Below, piece by piece: positions 13,501-28,500 of a DNA stretch of 64,000 bases. The position numbers were made by a program, and so were the translations under genes. Positions within the stretch are counted from its first letter, which is position 1, and the number at the start of each line of letters is the position of its first letter. The notes under the pieces are model-generated. The model was not told the DNA's origin. It made no database searches and was given only the letters and a program-made list of their open reading frames with translations. Origin of the DNA: Ciona intestinalis (Eukaryota; Chordata; Ascidiacea; Phlebobranchia; Cionidae); NCBI RefSeq assembly GCF_000224145.3, contig NW_004190488.1, forward strand, positions 71,252 to 135,251, in the 5' to 3' direction.

Positions 13501-16500
13501 TTTAAATTTATAATACAAATAAAATTTGATTCCAAATATAAGTATTTGCTGCCTATACAATAGTGTCTTAAAATCCACAGCGTCAAAGCCTTCAAAATTC
13601 TATTTTTTGAAAATGTGTCTGCTTATACTTGCTGTACCTGTTCAGGTGAATTTGTAAGCTTGGGTAAATTATTTTTCATTTTATTTCCAGGTACACAAAG
13701 TTAATATTCGCAAATGACGATATTGAATCTTCAAAAACTGATGAATCACTTGACGTAAAAAGAGAAGAAGATAGAAAATCTGAAGTTCAAGGCATTACTT
13801 CTCATACTTCAGATAACAAGGTATTTATTGCGACGTAACACTCTTTGTTCCACATATTTATAGGTATATATCAATATCTACTGCACCACATACTGAAAAT
13901 TTACCAACAGTAGAACAAATATACAATAAATTGTTACATTAAAAAATTAAAAAGAGGCTCCATGTAATTTTACCTAAAAATATAAATATTACAAACCAAA
14001 GAACATTATAAAAACCTGCCACAAAAAAAATCAGGGCAAGTCCAGAATAGCAAACAAAATACTAATACTTGAATATAAATTAAGGACCTTTTTAATAGTA
14101 TTTGTCCAACTCAAACTATTAATGCAGAAATGTTTTTCACTAACTTGAAACGGACAAAAAACTTAGAATAAGTCTTTGTATGTTTTGCTTATGTCTTGCA
14201 GAAGTAACAAAATGTACTTATTCTATAAAAAAAAAACAGTACTTCATGTATAATGAAATGGAAAATCCAGCTGTTAGCTGGCAAACATAAGAAATTTAAA
14301 AGAAAATGACGATTGCGTGATCTGAACTCTTAAAATACCTATATTAAACAAAATATAGAATAGTTGATGTCCCAACAAACTTATCAAGAGTTTAAAAAAA
14401 TTGTTTCCATTTCCACAGGATGACATAAAGAATGTGGTGAAACAAGTTATGTCATCTGTTGTTAAACATGGGATTAAAGCTGGTGGTGAATATGATGTAT
14501 TGGAGTTACAAAGAGCTTATTCTGTGTTGTTGAAGGTATGAAGCAACAATGTATGAGTCTAAAAAGACTAAAATATTCTTTAGCAACTTTTTATTAAACT
14601 TTTTTCTCATAAAACATTTTATGTCTTTCTTTGAAAATTTTAATTTGATGTTGCAAATGCTATTAAAGAGTCATACCAACAAAATAAATCAAAATTTGTA
14701 TATAGATAGAGAAAGTGTGATAGAGATACCACCGAAATTTAAAAAAAACATAAGCGCCTCTGAAAAACATTGGCATTTATGTATATACAAATATGTTTTC
14801 ATTGCCATGCAATTTTATCATCTTTTTATCACAGTAGTAAACAATGCTAAAATATAATTTTTTAAATGAAATTACTGGCAAAAGTAAATGTAGTATTTTT
14901 TAACCTTAAAAAAATGTTTTGTTTTATAATTTTTTTCATAAAAATAATTATCTTTCAGTGTTCAGCTAATGCAGTTCTCACCACAATGCTCGATCTACCA
15001 TATAAGAATGTTTATTCTGACGCACTTATAAATGAACCCTTATATCCAAGTATGTATTTGTTTATTTATTTTGTTCTGTAAATATATTCTAATACTGGTT
15101 AATGTTTAGTACGATGTAACACCTTTAAACACTAAGCTAAGCTAATTATGCTTGGCAGGGCAAGCAATTTGATAGTTTTTGTTGAAAGTTTTTTGATTTT
15201 TTACATCAGAATCGTCCTGCTATACGTATACTAGCTTATTAGATTTACAGAATTTATTACAGTGTTCCATAATATTCTTGATATTACTTTCAGTTTATCC
15301 AGTTGCTTCAAATGAAAGTTCAATTGAAAGTGATAATATAAGTGATCAATCCTCCATGCTGATGTGAGATATTTTTTATTTTCTTTGTTCGCTTTTATTT
15401 TTGCTTGTGTATTTCTGTTAACTCGAAGAGATTGCATTTAAACATCACCTGAATTAATTTCTGCTCTGAATGAGATTTATTTAGGTAAACATAAAATATA
15501 TTTTTTGATGACCATAATAAAAGAGATATTTTGTTAGGTTTGATTCTATTTTATTTGGAAGATTCGTATGTTTACTAGCGTTGTTTTTATCCAAAAAGCT
15601 AAGATAAAAACAAATTAAAATAACTGAATACTTGCAAAAGTTGATTAGACGCAAGTAACTGTAATAATTCTGACCAAACACTTGTTTAAATTACGAAAAT
15701 CACAAAAGTATTCAAAACATTAATATTACTAAATCACAATTTTTTTCTGGTAAAATTTAATGCATCAAGCATTTTTTTTGTAAAAATATTTCATTTTTTA
15801 ACATTTTTTCATTTATTTATTTTTTCGAAATGGTTAAATGTATTTTTACTACAATTCCCAAACATCATTATGCCATAACATTTTTTAAGCTCTAAGCATG
15901 CTTATGTTTTGCTTATATGCATGTCTCAATGCAGTGGAATGGATTTTGAATTGCTTGCCATGAACCCTTCATCTGGCCCTGTGTTCCGTGGCCCCCATCG
16001 ACGACAATCGCAAACACCTGCTCATCAATCAAGGCATTTCTTTTGAAACTTTCATTTTACTTTATAGTAGGGTGGGGTTGGATGGAACATTTTTTCATTA
16101 TTTTGTTTTTTTGTCCCATTTGGTAGTAACTAGTAAACAAAGAATGTTTCTAGAGTTACATAACTGTAGCCTTGCTGTTAATTGTTGAAAACAAGATTAG
16201 TAAATATGTTATATAAATGATTGCAGTATCCAATAATATACAAATTGCATTTTCAGGGCTAACCAAAGAGCTTCAAACATTTCAAGAGCGCAAAGAACAT
16301 ATTTAAGGTAAATCAAGAAATCCTAAACTTTGAGACAGGAGGTTCATAAAGTGGGAGTGAAATATTAATAGTCTATAAGCTTTTTTTAAACATGTTTTTC
16401 TGATTTTTTTAATGTAGTATATTATATATATTTTTGTTAAGATTTTATTTAAAGTTAAATTTAAGAATCCACATTACCATAATAATTTAAAATTTCAATA

Positions 16501-19500
16501 CTTAAGAATGTAAATTGAATAATAAAAAGCGTTGTTCGCAAAATGCGGAGGTTAATTTTGTGACAGAAATTTTTAATTTAAATTAATAAATCAAAATTAC
16601 ATTTTTTCTGTTTTTAACTAAAATTATGTTAAATTCGCTAAAAAAGTGTGCGTTTAATCAATCTAAAGCAAATTATTAAACATTCAAGTCATATTTTTTG
16701 ATAGACTGTTACCCCAAGCCGGCCACGCAGCTACTCAAACGCAACAAAGCAGTGAAAGCCAGATAAATTCAACTGAACAGGCAACCGATAGTTCAGCAAC
16801 AAACACAAGTAAGTGAATAATAATGTATATTGGTAATGATTTTTAGTATTATCATTTAATAAATAAATAATGCTAATTTATCATTGGGGTTTATGGAATA
16901 TGTGAATGAATAAATGTAACTTACCTTATCCTCGTGTGGCCGGAAAAATGACAGTCTTTATAACACATGCCAGCTTACGAGTTACCAAGTATGTTACTTT
17001 GTGTGTGATTATTTTTTTGGATTTTTTTTTATTTTTGGGTTTACTTATAATGTGTTTTCTGATCAAACATTCTAGTCAAAAAAACTTGAATCCGATATCC
17101 TTTAGTAAATAGGCAAGCGTTCAAACCGCTGTGCGACAGGGCCTGGTTTTATTAGTTAAAATATTTTAATATTTTAAGTTTCTTTTTTTTTCCCAATTTT
17201 ATTGCAACAATAAAGTTATATTTTTATGTTCCGGCTCAAAACTTTTTTATTGTTTTCATATTTTATGTACATGTATTTTAAACTGAAAACACATGATAGG
17301 ATCTAATGTTGAAACTGCTTCCACTCTACCATCCAATATAATGCAACAACTACTGGAAATGGGATTTTGCCGACAACACATAACCAGAGCTGTACAAGAA
17401 ACTGGTAAATATAACATTATAATAACTTAATCAATATATATTTTTTTTAGAATTTTCTGTAATAAATAACATCTTGGATTGCATTCTAAGAAAACTTAGG
17501 CATTGGGAATATAATCTTTTAAAAAACTTTTTAAAAATGTGCAATGAATTTCACATACAAAACTTAAATGTGTTATACAAAACTAGTTCTGCAAAACACA
17601 TTTGTAATTTTATGGATTAAAATTTACTGTTATATTCTTAACTGATCAGTTTAACATATAAATCATTATAAGATTACAACCAAGTGGAAAATACGACAAA
17701 CGTATCACGTGTCGTTGGATTGCTCGCTTCATGGATGATCGACCATCCATATACACCAGATGATGAAGAATGGGAGTTAACCCAGGAAGGTTGGTAAATT
17801 TCACTATTTTTCCATTTAATTACTGTATGGTTCCACCAACCTTTTGTTTGCTATTTTGGACCACAATCTTATGTCAATATAATTTTCCCAACCAAAAAAA
17901 TAATTTTTTGTCTAAATAATTTTCCCAACCAAAAAAATAATATTTTGTCAAAATAATTTTCCGGACCGAAGAAATAATATTTGTCAAAATATTTTTTTTT
18001 TAATTTGATCATTTCATTTTAATTTCGAATCACAATCAGCCAACTTAGCCTTAAATCTTCTGGTGTGTTTTACCGTGCCCCAACCATGTAGTATAGAATA
18101 TAAAATGGACAATATATATAACTGTACCATTTACACGTTCACATATACTTTGTTTTGTCTGCCATACTTAAATATAGATATTTTAGCAGATTTGTTTGGA
18201 GAACCTTCTGCTAATACTAAACCTCCAACTACTAGCAGTGAAACTGATGTAAGATTTTGATTTAATCTTTAAACCTATGTGTTTTGTATCTTCTGGTTAA
18301 TTAGTTTATTTATATAATGCCTTTGTTACATTTGTACATTTCAAATCACTGTTTTATCTCTAAAAGTAAATTTAGATTTACCAACAGAAATCATACTGAA
18401 AATTAACAGTAGTCATAAATGTAAAATCAAAACTATCTATTTTAATTGTTCCAAAACAAATATATCTGCAATCATGGTTTCCTATTTTGGTAGTCAATTT
18501 TCTGCCAAAGCTTAAGGGAACAATACAATAGAGTTTATGTTTAAGTTTATAAGCAGACATATATAGCAGTTACTAACAATCTACCAATGACTATTAATAT
18601 TAATGAAGATAATAATCAAAATCCCATTTAAGTCATTTTTACTAAAGTGAAATTTCTATACAAAAACATATCGCTTTTGATACCTTTATATTTTGCTTGG
18701 TAGCAACAGGTTATATATTGGTTGCTTATTCTTCGTTTTCATTCATTTTTTAATAAGAAATTATGAATACAGGCTTTAAAAGATAGAAGCAACCAACCTG
18801 CCTCCAACCTGGGAAAAAGATCTCAAGGTTTCTATTGTTTCGAAATATTGTTAAATTAACTTTATTTTAAAATGACATAAAATTGCTCTTTTATCGCAAT
18901 GTTACATATTGGGGTCAGAACTTATAGTTAAGAACATGTAATCGTAATAACATTAGCCCTAAATTAAAATTCTGTTAACAGGTTGAATGAGGAACAGTTT
19001 CTTTATTTAACAACTTCTGTCTTCATTTAAAATGCTGAAACATTTTGTGTCAAAATTTAAGTTCTTCGCATTAATTAAGATTTACAATATCATCATAAAA
19101 AGTAAAAGGTTAAAAAGTTTTTTTATTATTTAATCAGAGCTTATGTTAAACGAAGCAATATCCAGCGGACAATTCTCTTCTTTGTTTTCTCAACTTGGTT
19201 TAACAAACCACACCGTGGCTCCTCCTATTATTGAGTTTGCTTACCCCAACCCACTTGGAGAGACAACCAGCGGAAAAAACAATATTTGTCGGAGCAAAAA
19301 CTCTGGTGGATTCAATCGTGGGTTGATGGTAGCAAAAGTAGTCAAGTAAGAGTGGTTTTATTGCTACAAGTAACTTTAAATCAGACTTCACTCAAAAAAC
19401 ATAACTCAAATACACCTATGGCCCTCTGTTATTCCTTTATTCGGCCAGGTTCTAACTATTGTGTTTTTATTTGGGAAAAATACCTAAAAAATGTTTGATT

Positions 19501-22500
19501 TAAAACAAAAGTTAAACTGTTTGCTTAAGCCCATACATTCAAATTGTAAAGCAGGCTATAAATGTTGCTTTACTGTTTATCTGTATGTTATTAACATTTC
19601 TTCTGTTACTTTCCTTGGTAAAAAAAGCATTATCACCATTCTACCTATTGTATTTGGTTATCTAATTCAAATTATAAATAAACCTAAACTGATAAAAAAC
19701 ATTTTCCCAACTAGACCTGCAATTAGTGAAGTTCCGCATAGTAAAAATACATGAATCACATAAGTAATTTGTGTTACACCAGATTAAAAGAAAGTGAAGA
19801 TCATGTTCAAATATTGGATGATCTCTACAATGAATTCCGGGTTTTAATGTCAAGATCCATCGTTGCTCATCTTATAATATTGCTTGCTGTTGGAAGGAAA
19901 CCTGTTCAATTATCCACTGTACTTCAGTCTGTTGGACTTACAGATATAAGGTTAGGCAAGCTATTGCTCCCAACATATTAAGTTGAATGAATGTAATTTA
20001 CTTTATCTTCACTGGCGGGAAAACGGCAGTCGTTATAACACAGGTGTTCATACACCACATGCCAGATTGCAAGTTACCATGTATGTTACTTTATGGGTGA
20101 TAATTTTTTTATTTTTGGATTTTTTATGTATAGCTGATAATTTGGACAACATTTTAGTGACCACTGTGTTGGAGCAATTTCTCTATTCTTGTTAAGTGTC
20201 TTGCCCAGGGACACATACACCCACAATAGTAGAAGCGACAAGCCTTAAACCCATTACCTCTGGATTACAGGCAGACTTGCTAACCTCTTTGCCATGGCAT
20301 TGGAATTAAACTAATAAAGCCCTTGTGTTTTTATTCACTTTATTTAAGACAAATGTAAGGTCAGATAGACTGTTGTTCCAAACATATTGAATAAATCAAA
20401 TATAGCTGTTATGTTTTTATTCACTTTATTTTAGTCTGTTGGGCTTACAGATATACAGTTAGACAAGCTATTGCTCCAACTATATTGAATTAATCCAGTA
20501 TAGCCTTTATGTTTTTACCCATTTTATTTCAGCTAGTTTGATTTACAGATATAAGGTTTGATCGACTATTGCTCCCAACATATTAAATAAATCCAATATA
20601 GCTCTTATGGAAAATTTATTGTGGAAGCTATATTTTAAAATTCTGTTTAGTTGCCTATTATTGGAGCAGAAAAACAAACATTTTGAAAAAAAAATGTTTT
20701 ATTTTTTATGTCAAATTATTAGGATTTTATTTACCAAAGTTATTCAGTTAACCGAATATTTAAAATAAACTAAAAGTTAATGCCTAAACTAGAGCTACAT
20801 GATTTTTATTCAGAACTCTTTTGGAACTTCTGAAACTAGCAGTTAGTGGCGTTCTAACAGAGCAGCATGTGACAAAATGTAATGCAAAAGATGAGGTGGG
20901 ACTTACATTACTGTATTTGTATAAATGCCAAACTAGCTTAGTTCATTAAACGTTATATCTTATAAACACCTTACTTTAAAACTTTAAAAGGTATATTGTA
21001 GTAGGGTAGGTTAAGATGGGACACCTTATCATTCTATTTTCCCGTCCCATTTGGTAGTAAACAAGGAACTTTCAAATAATAATAAAACCGTATCCTCACA
21101 ACTCCTATAGACTGTTGTTTTGTTTAAAAAAAGATCAAGACATTTGGATATTATGTGCTAAAGGTGGCCCATCTTACCCCACAGAACTATATATTATGGT
21201 TTAAGGAAAGAAATGGTATTATTTGTAATTCCGCTGCTAAAACTTGCTCGTAATTTACTTACATCATTCAGGTGAACTTTGACCCATATGTCGATATATA
21301 TGTTCAGCATGTTTGTGACATCATTCGGAATCTTGCTTCATCCGATTCCTCGATGTTTAATTCACTTATTGAGTCGTGTACCAAGGTATTTCATATTAGG
21401 GTATTAATTAAATTTAGAATTGTTCCAAGCATGTTATTTATAATTTTCTTTCTTAATTTCCTGAAATTGAATTGTCTGCTAAACAGGTTTATAATAAAAA
21501 ATAAAACAAGGCAAATGGAACACTTAACCACATATCTGTTTGAACAAATTATATGTTAACATCCACAGTCATTAGATTTTAATAATCTGTGTTTTCTGTT
21601 TTGTCTGGTTAGATTTTTGAAAATTTATTTTCCAACTTAACCAGATAGTTAGTAAACAAGTTGTTTATTATTTAAGTAATGTTGGAACTTGTGAATAACA
21701 GTATTTTGTTATTTACCTACTCAACTATATCGTAAACTACATGAAAGCCATACAATGATTTTTGGTAAAAGGGCCAAATATGCCTGAATTTTTGCTGGTC
21801 CCTTACCCCAATATCCCAAATGAAACCCCAAAATTCTAGTAAGCTTTTGTTTAAACTACCATTAAATGTTGTACAAATTACAGAGCTTATATGGAGCAGC
21901 CGTAGGATTACATCCAGATGAATTTTCCTCTGATGACTTTCATGTTACTAAGTTTTGTTCATCTTTATTAACTAAATGTCAAGACTATGACGGAGGGCGA
22001 AAAAGTGGTAAGTTATAGTTTTATTATCAAAATCTTACTATCTCCCCCTTTTACAGTACTTTTCCATGTTTAGATTGCTTTTTTTACTCTTAAATGTTTT
22101 TGAGTGTGTGTACTGTTGCGTTACATTCCCTGATTTTGACAGATGGTAGATGATCGGAAANNNNNNNNNNNNNNNNNNNNNNNNNNNNNNNNNNNNNNNN
22201 NNNNNNNNNNNNNNNNNNNNNNNNNNNNNNNNNNNNNNNNNNNNNNNNNNNNNNNNNNNNNNNNNNNNNNNNNNNNNNNNNNNNNATTTTAAAATTCTGT
22301 TTAGTTGCCTATTATTGGAGCAGAAAAACAAACATTTTGAAAAAAAATTGTTTTATTTTTTATGTCAAATTATTAGGATTTTATTTACCAAAGTTATTCA
22401 GTTAACCAAATATTTAAAATAAACTAAAAATTAATGCCTAAACTAGAGCTACATGATTTTTATTCAGAACTCTTTTGGAACTTCTGAAACTAGCAGTTAG

Positions 22501-25500
22501 TGGCGTTCTAACAGAGCAGCATGTGACAAAATGTAATGCAAAAGATGAGGTGGGACTTACATTACTATATTCGAATAAATTCATAAATTGTTATGTAATC
22601 TATTATATTTGCTGTTTTCTTCATTCTGCTAAACCAGCCTAATTCATAAAAGCTTATATCCTTAGTTTAATATATTATAGTAGGGTGGGGAAAGATGGGA
22701 CACCTTATCATTAGATTTTCCCGTCCGAGTTGGCAGTAAACAAAGAACATTCAAAGAATTATAAAACATTTTACAACTCTTTAGACTGTTGTTAATTGTT
22801 TAAAACAGGATTGGAGCATTTTGATATTATGTGCTAAAGGTGGCCCATCTCCCAACATAATTATATATTATGGTTTGTGTACAGATAAGGTAATTAGAAA
22901 TTAAGTTGCCCAAACTTCGCTATTAATTGAATTACATTATTCAGGTGAACTTTGACCCATATGTCGATAAATATGTTCAGCATGTTTGTGACATCATTCG
23001 GAACCTTGCTTCATCCGATTCCTCGATGTTTAATTCACTTATTGAGTCGTGTACCAAGGTAATATTTTCATATTAGGGTATTAATTAAATTTAGAACTGT
23101 TCCAAGCATGTTGTTTATAATTTTCTTTCTTAATTTCTTGAAATTGAATTATCTGCTAAACAGGTTTATAATAAAACATAAAACAAGGCAAAAGTTTTTT
23201 ATTATTCAAGTAATGTTTGGAATTTGTGAACAACAGTTATTTGTTATTTACTTATTCAACTATATCGTAAACAACATAAAAGCGATACATGTACAATGAT
23301 TTTTGGGAAATGGGCCAAATTATGCCTGAAATCAAGGTCCTGGGATTTTGGGGTAAGGGGCCGAAAAACAATATTCCATGTAAAACCCCAAAATTCCAGT
23401 AAACTTTCTTCTAAATTCAATTAAATGTTGTAACAATCAACAGAGCCTATATGTAGCAGCTGTAGGATTACATCCAGATGAAAGTTCATCTGATGACTTC
23501 CATGTTACTAAGTTTTGTTCATCTTTATTAACTAAATGTCAAGACTATGACGGAGGGCGAAAAAGTGGTAAGTTATAGTTTTATTATCAAAATCTTACTA
23601 TCTCCCCCTTTTACAGTACTTTTCCATGTTTAGATTGCTTTTTTACCTTTTCAATGTTTTTAAGTGTGTGTATTGTTGCGTTACATTCCCTGATGAAGTC
23701 TTGACAGATGGTAGATGATCGGAAACACACCATGTTTTTATACCAGATGAAACGCTAATTATGATTTTATATCAGATGAGCTGATTATTTCAAGCCTGGA
23801 AGCAGAAGTAACAGAATAATTTTTGTTTTTGTTAATATTTCTTTTGTCTTCTTTTAGGTTTTGTCAAACTGATCAACGCTTTGTCCATCTGTTGCCTCAG
23901 CAACCATATCTCTAATTCTACTCGATGTTGGGCATTGGAACAATTGATTGCAGTTCTCTCCCACCAATCTAATAAAGTTAATGTCGCACCAGATACTGGC
24001 TTGGGGTTGCCAGCATGTTCAAAAAGTAGCATACGTGCTCATGAAAAACCTGTAACATCAACCATTTGGCATTCACAGAAAAAACAACTTGTTACTATGT
24101 AAGTTTTAGTTTGATATAGAAGGATGGGGAAGATAGGACACTCTTTCGGTCGATTTTCCCGACCCATTTGGTAGTAAACAAAGAACATTCAAAGAATTAA
24201 TAAACCATATCCTCACGACTCCCATAGACCGTTGTTAATTGTTTAAAACACGGTCAGGATATCTGGATATTATGTGCTGAAGGTGTCCCATCTTCCCCCA
24301 CCCTACTATATTGATAAACTAAAAAAATGCATATTTTTCAAAGTTCTTTTTATATTCCAGAGCTGGTGATTCTACTGTAAGATTCTGGTCAGTGTCGGCG
24401 AAATTAAACACCTCGTCATGGTGTCAACTTGAAAGAGTTTGTTCGTTTCAAGCTGTTGACGACGAGGAAAATAAAGAAATTTCTAACGGGTGTTGGAGTG
24501 CTAATGGAAAACTATTTGCTGCTTCTGGCGGAAACATTATTAATATTTGGCCAACTTCAGGTGGTACATACTATATATATACTATATACAGGTGTTACAT
24601 AATATATACAGATGTTACATTTGGTAAAAAAGTTAAAAACTAAGAATTCTTATTAGTATTGTAATTTTTATTTCTATCCTTATTTGGCAAATTTCGGTTT
24701 TACAATTAGTAAAAACAAAGAAATCGTATTATTAATTAATACTTATATTTGTGTCATTCAATATAGTGCTTCTTCAAAAATAGAACAATCCTTTTATAAA
24801 TATTAGTTGTAGACTGTAGTATATAAACCATGTTATATATAATGTAGTGTCATTGTCATTCCCATTTATCTGGATGATCAAATATCAAAGAAGTATTGCA
24901 AAGAAAATTAAACTAATTTACTAGGAGGGTGGGGTGGTGGAAGATGTTACACCTTTTCTTTCTATTTTTCTCTTCCATTTGGTAGTAAACAAAGAACATA
25001 GAAACTAATTAGAAAACCACATCCTTACTACTTCCATAGACTGTTGGTAATTCAAAAATTGATCAGGATATCATGTGCTTAAGGTGTTCCATCTTCCCCA
25101 CAGTACTATATCATATTATTTGTATGCATGAAATTTTATTGAACATAAATTAAATACTTTTCTTTTATGACAATTCTTATATTTTTTCATATGTTATAAT
25201 AGGTTGTGTGCCGCATGTGTTACCACAATCCCACCATGTGACTGCCATGACATGGCCCACCAAATGTGATGCTGTGAGTGGAATGGCCGGGACTGGCTTT
25301 GATACTTTGTTATACGGAGTAAGCAATGGTGAAGTATGGATTGTAGATGTTTTGGACATTACAACTTTTCACACAACAAAACTGACGCATTGTACAAGAA
25401 ATAAAGGTATGTAACATGTAGTCTCTAAGATGTGAGATGTGAATCTGGCCCTGTTCTAGCACTTTTACAGTTTAATGAACACACAAAATGCCACTAAATA

Positions 25501-28500
25501 GGCAGCAAGCAAAAATAGAATCCATTAGTTTCAATTTTAAAATTAATTTTTTACATGTGATTTCAGGTAAAATAAAATTATTCTATTCACGTTTTTTTCA
25601 GATTATGGAATAGTGAACTTGAAAATATAATTTAAATTTTTAAAAATAAAAATATTATTTACTTTTATGATTCATTTGTAAAGAAAAAAAAGTTTAATAA
25701 TTTAATTTACCAATTTTTAGCAAGTGTCACATGTGTGGCGTGGTTTGGTGAGGATCAACAGTTCGCTGTAGGATTCGCTGATGGTAAAATAGTGCTGGCT
25801 ACAAGAGATGGAAACAGTAACATCGCAACTATCGATGCTTGTCAACATGAAGTTATTCAACTGGCTTGGGACCCAACAGGTTTTAAAAATATTAAACTAT
25901 TCCTATAAAAAAAATCCCATAAAAAATAACACCCACAAAGTTACATACATGGTAACTCGTAAGCAGACACGAGTTGTGTAAAATAAGGGCTATCCTTGGC
26001 CCTTCCACCAAAATCCGAGGAACTGGGATTCAGGCATATTTGGCCCATTCCCCCCAAATCATTGTACATATATTGCTTTTATATTGTTTAAGATATAGTT
26101 ATAAAGGTAAATAACAAAATACTTTTATTCACAAATTCGGAACTGTCACATATCAAATGCTAATTTAAACCAAATTATTCCTATCAATTTTAAAAGGTTC
26201 TCATCTGGCTGTACATGAAGCACTGCAAAGTAATGTTAAGATATGGTGTAACCATGGAGATGCATGGAACGCAATATATACGTTGAAACATAACACAACA
26301 GTAACAGCAATGTTGTGGTGTCCTGTGGCTGATTCATCTGTTTCAAATTTTCTTACATTTGTTATGTAAGTAATGTATTTTTTTTGAATTGGGGGAGATA
26401 CAAAAATATCATTGTTGTGTGCATAGGTGTCCTTGGGCAAGAAACTTAATGGTTATTTCTCCAACCCATTGGCTGCTATAGGTTTCCTAATTTTTCAGTC
26501 ATTTATTGAAAAAATGAATGAAATCTTAAATATTCACTTACAAAGTTAGATACGTTGTAAGCTTGCGCATCGTGTATGAAACAGAACACTTGTGCTATAA
26601 AGACTGTTGTTTTCCTGCCATACAAAGATAAAACAAGTTACATTTATTCATGCAAAATTGACAGAAGTAGAAATTGGTGGTTTCAGTTTAAATTTTATAT
26701 AAAGTTTACTACAGAGAACTAATTTGTTGAAAGTCCATGGTTTAGGATCTGTTGATTGTTAATTGCCTAAAATTGATCTCTGACCTTGTTTTAATATTTA
26801 AATGTTAGTTTAACATTTATAATCATGTAAAAAAGCATTTTTTTTTTCAATATAGTGGTGGTAAAGATGGGATGGTAAATGTGTGGAATTTATCTCTGTC
26901 GGTGGATTACTCAGAAGTTCGAACAACTTCTTCGGAAACTTTTTCAACACAAAAAAATTTAAAACTGGCGAATTTTTCAAAAAGTGCAATCGGCATCAAA
27001 GGTAAAATGTTGTCTTTATTTCTACATTCTAAGTTCCCTATTTGTTAAATTAATATATATTGTTTTGGTTAACAGTCAATACTAATAATGTCTATTTGCA
27101 TAACATAGTGGTAGAAATCTCACATTGTAAGCCGAGCATACAAAGTTTAAAACTTAATGTTCCTATCCTGTCTTAGTGAGTGTGTGTGATCTTTGCAATC
27201 TAATGTTACTTATTAACTATTCGTGCAAACTATCAGTCATATGGAAAAAAATAAAAGCAGTCTCCAAAAGTTGCATATATGGTAACTTGAAGGCTAAGAC
27301 AATATAAACCAGTGCTATAACCTTTGAATAAACTCCTATGAGATGATGAATAAATGACATTCATTGTTCTAATATTCAACAGATATGCCAATGAAAACCA
27401 CTTTCTCGGATTGTTGTATAGTAAGCAAGTTAAACTGTTCAGCTGGTGGAGCAATAACCACAATCCAGTTTAACCCAACAAGTGATTTACTTGCCACTGG
27501 TGGTAACACTGGTTGGTTGGCTGTGTGGTCACTTCATGTAAGTCAAATTGTACCAGTCATTACATAGTTGCGATATTGTAACATAATGCTTGTAATATGA
27601 GCATGACCCAGTCTTTAGTTTAAATGGCTTAAAAAGCCCGACCAACTGTTTTTTATGTATTTTTTTGTGTAAAAACAAACTTTTATGTCCTCTGATGCTT
27701 AACTAACAGTTAGTTTATAAAATTTGCTTAAGTTAAGAGGCTTAAATTTACAAAAATACCACAAATAGTATTTACTAGGTGTATAATTTTATTTTAAACC
27801 AACTTATATAGCGTGGTCCGGACTTTTTAAAGGCCCCCCACCATTATATAGTTTGTGTCTTTACGCACCCTTTTCTGCTAATTACATGACATGTTTTAAT
27901 TCAAAAACCAAATAAGTTCACTGTATTTGGGATTTAACGACCACACTCTTTGATTTCTACTCTTTCTGATAAGTTTTATCTATAGCATGTTCTAACGACT
28001 GTCATTTGCATTCCTCTTTGGTTTTAAAAAATATGATGTTACTTTTGTTTTAATGTAAATTAAAGCAAAAATATTTTATTATGTTGTAGGATGGGACATT
28101 GTTACAAAGCAAGGAAGGTGATGGGGCAGTTTCTTCACTGTCGTGGTTGAGTGACTTCTTGCTTGTTTCTTCGTTTTCGAATTCAAAGGAAATATTAATG
28201 TTGTCAGTAAGTGGGAAAATATTTCTTATTAAAAAAGTCATTTTTTTTTTTTATTTTAAACATCCTAAACAAATGTTTTTACGATTATTTTGTTTATTCA
28301 AAACAAATGGGGTTAGTCTAAAAAAAATTTTTTGTTGATGCACATGCAGTAAGTCGTAAGCTGTGTGTAAAACAGATCACACTAATATGATATTTTTGTA
28401 TCCTCACATTCTGTTGGGCAAGACTTAGTTAAAGTCAAACGTAATTATTAATTATAGATATAAACAATTTTTCTATAATTTTAAAATATATTTTTTTAAA

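Larger units (their letters stand above)
20632..23725. repeat. Direct duplication of about 1.5 kb around the N gap
   Basis: Sequence from 20,632 to 22,160 matches 22,286 to 23,725, including exons, introns and even the MITE inside (21,000-21,190 against 22,677-22,865). Copy 1 breaks off into Ns exactly where its homologue in copy 2 continues uniquely. Copy 2 starts out of the Ns exactly where copy 1 has unique sequence upstream. Copy 1 has about 150 extra intron bases (roughly 21,513-21,660). Confidence 0.9.

Noticed and set aside
19198..19345. An alternative frame in HERC1 exon 33 encoding [20 protein letters not shown], which would need a 38-bp intron
   Set aside because: The downstream phase does not fit, while the single-exon reading joins both neighbours in frame with good splice sites.
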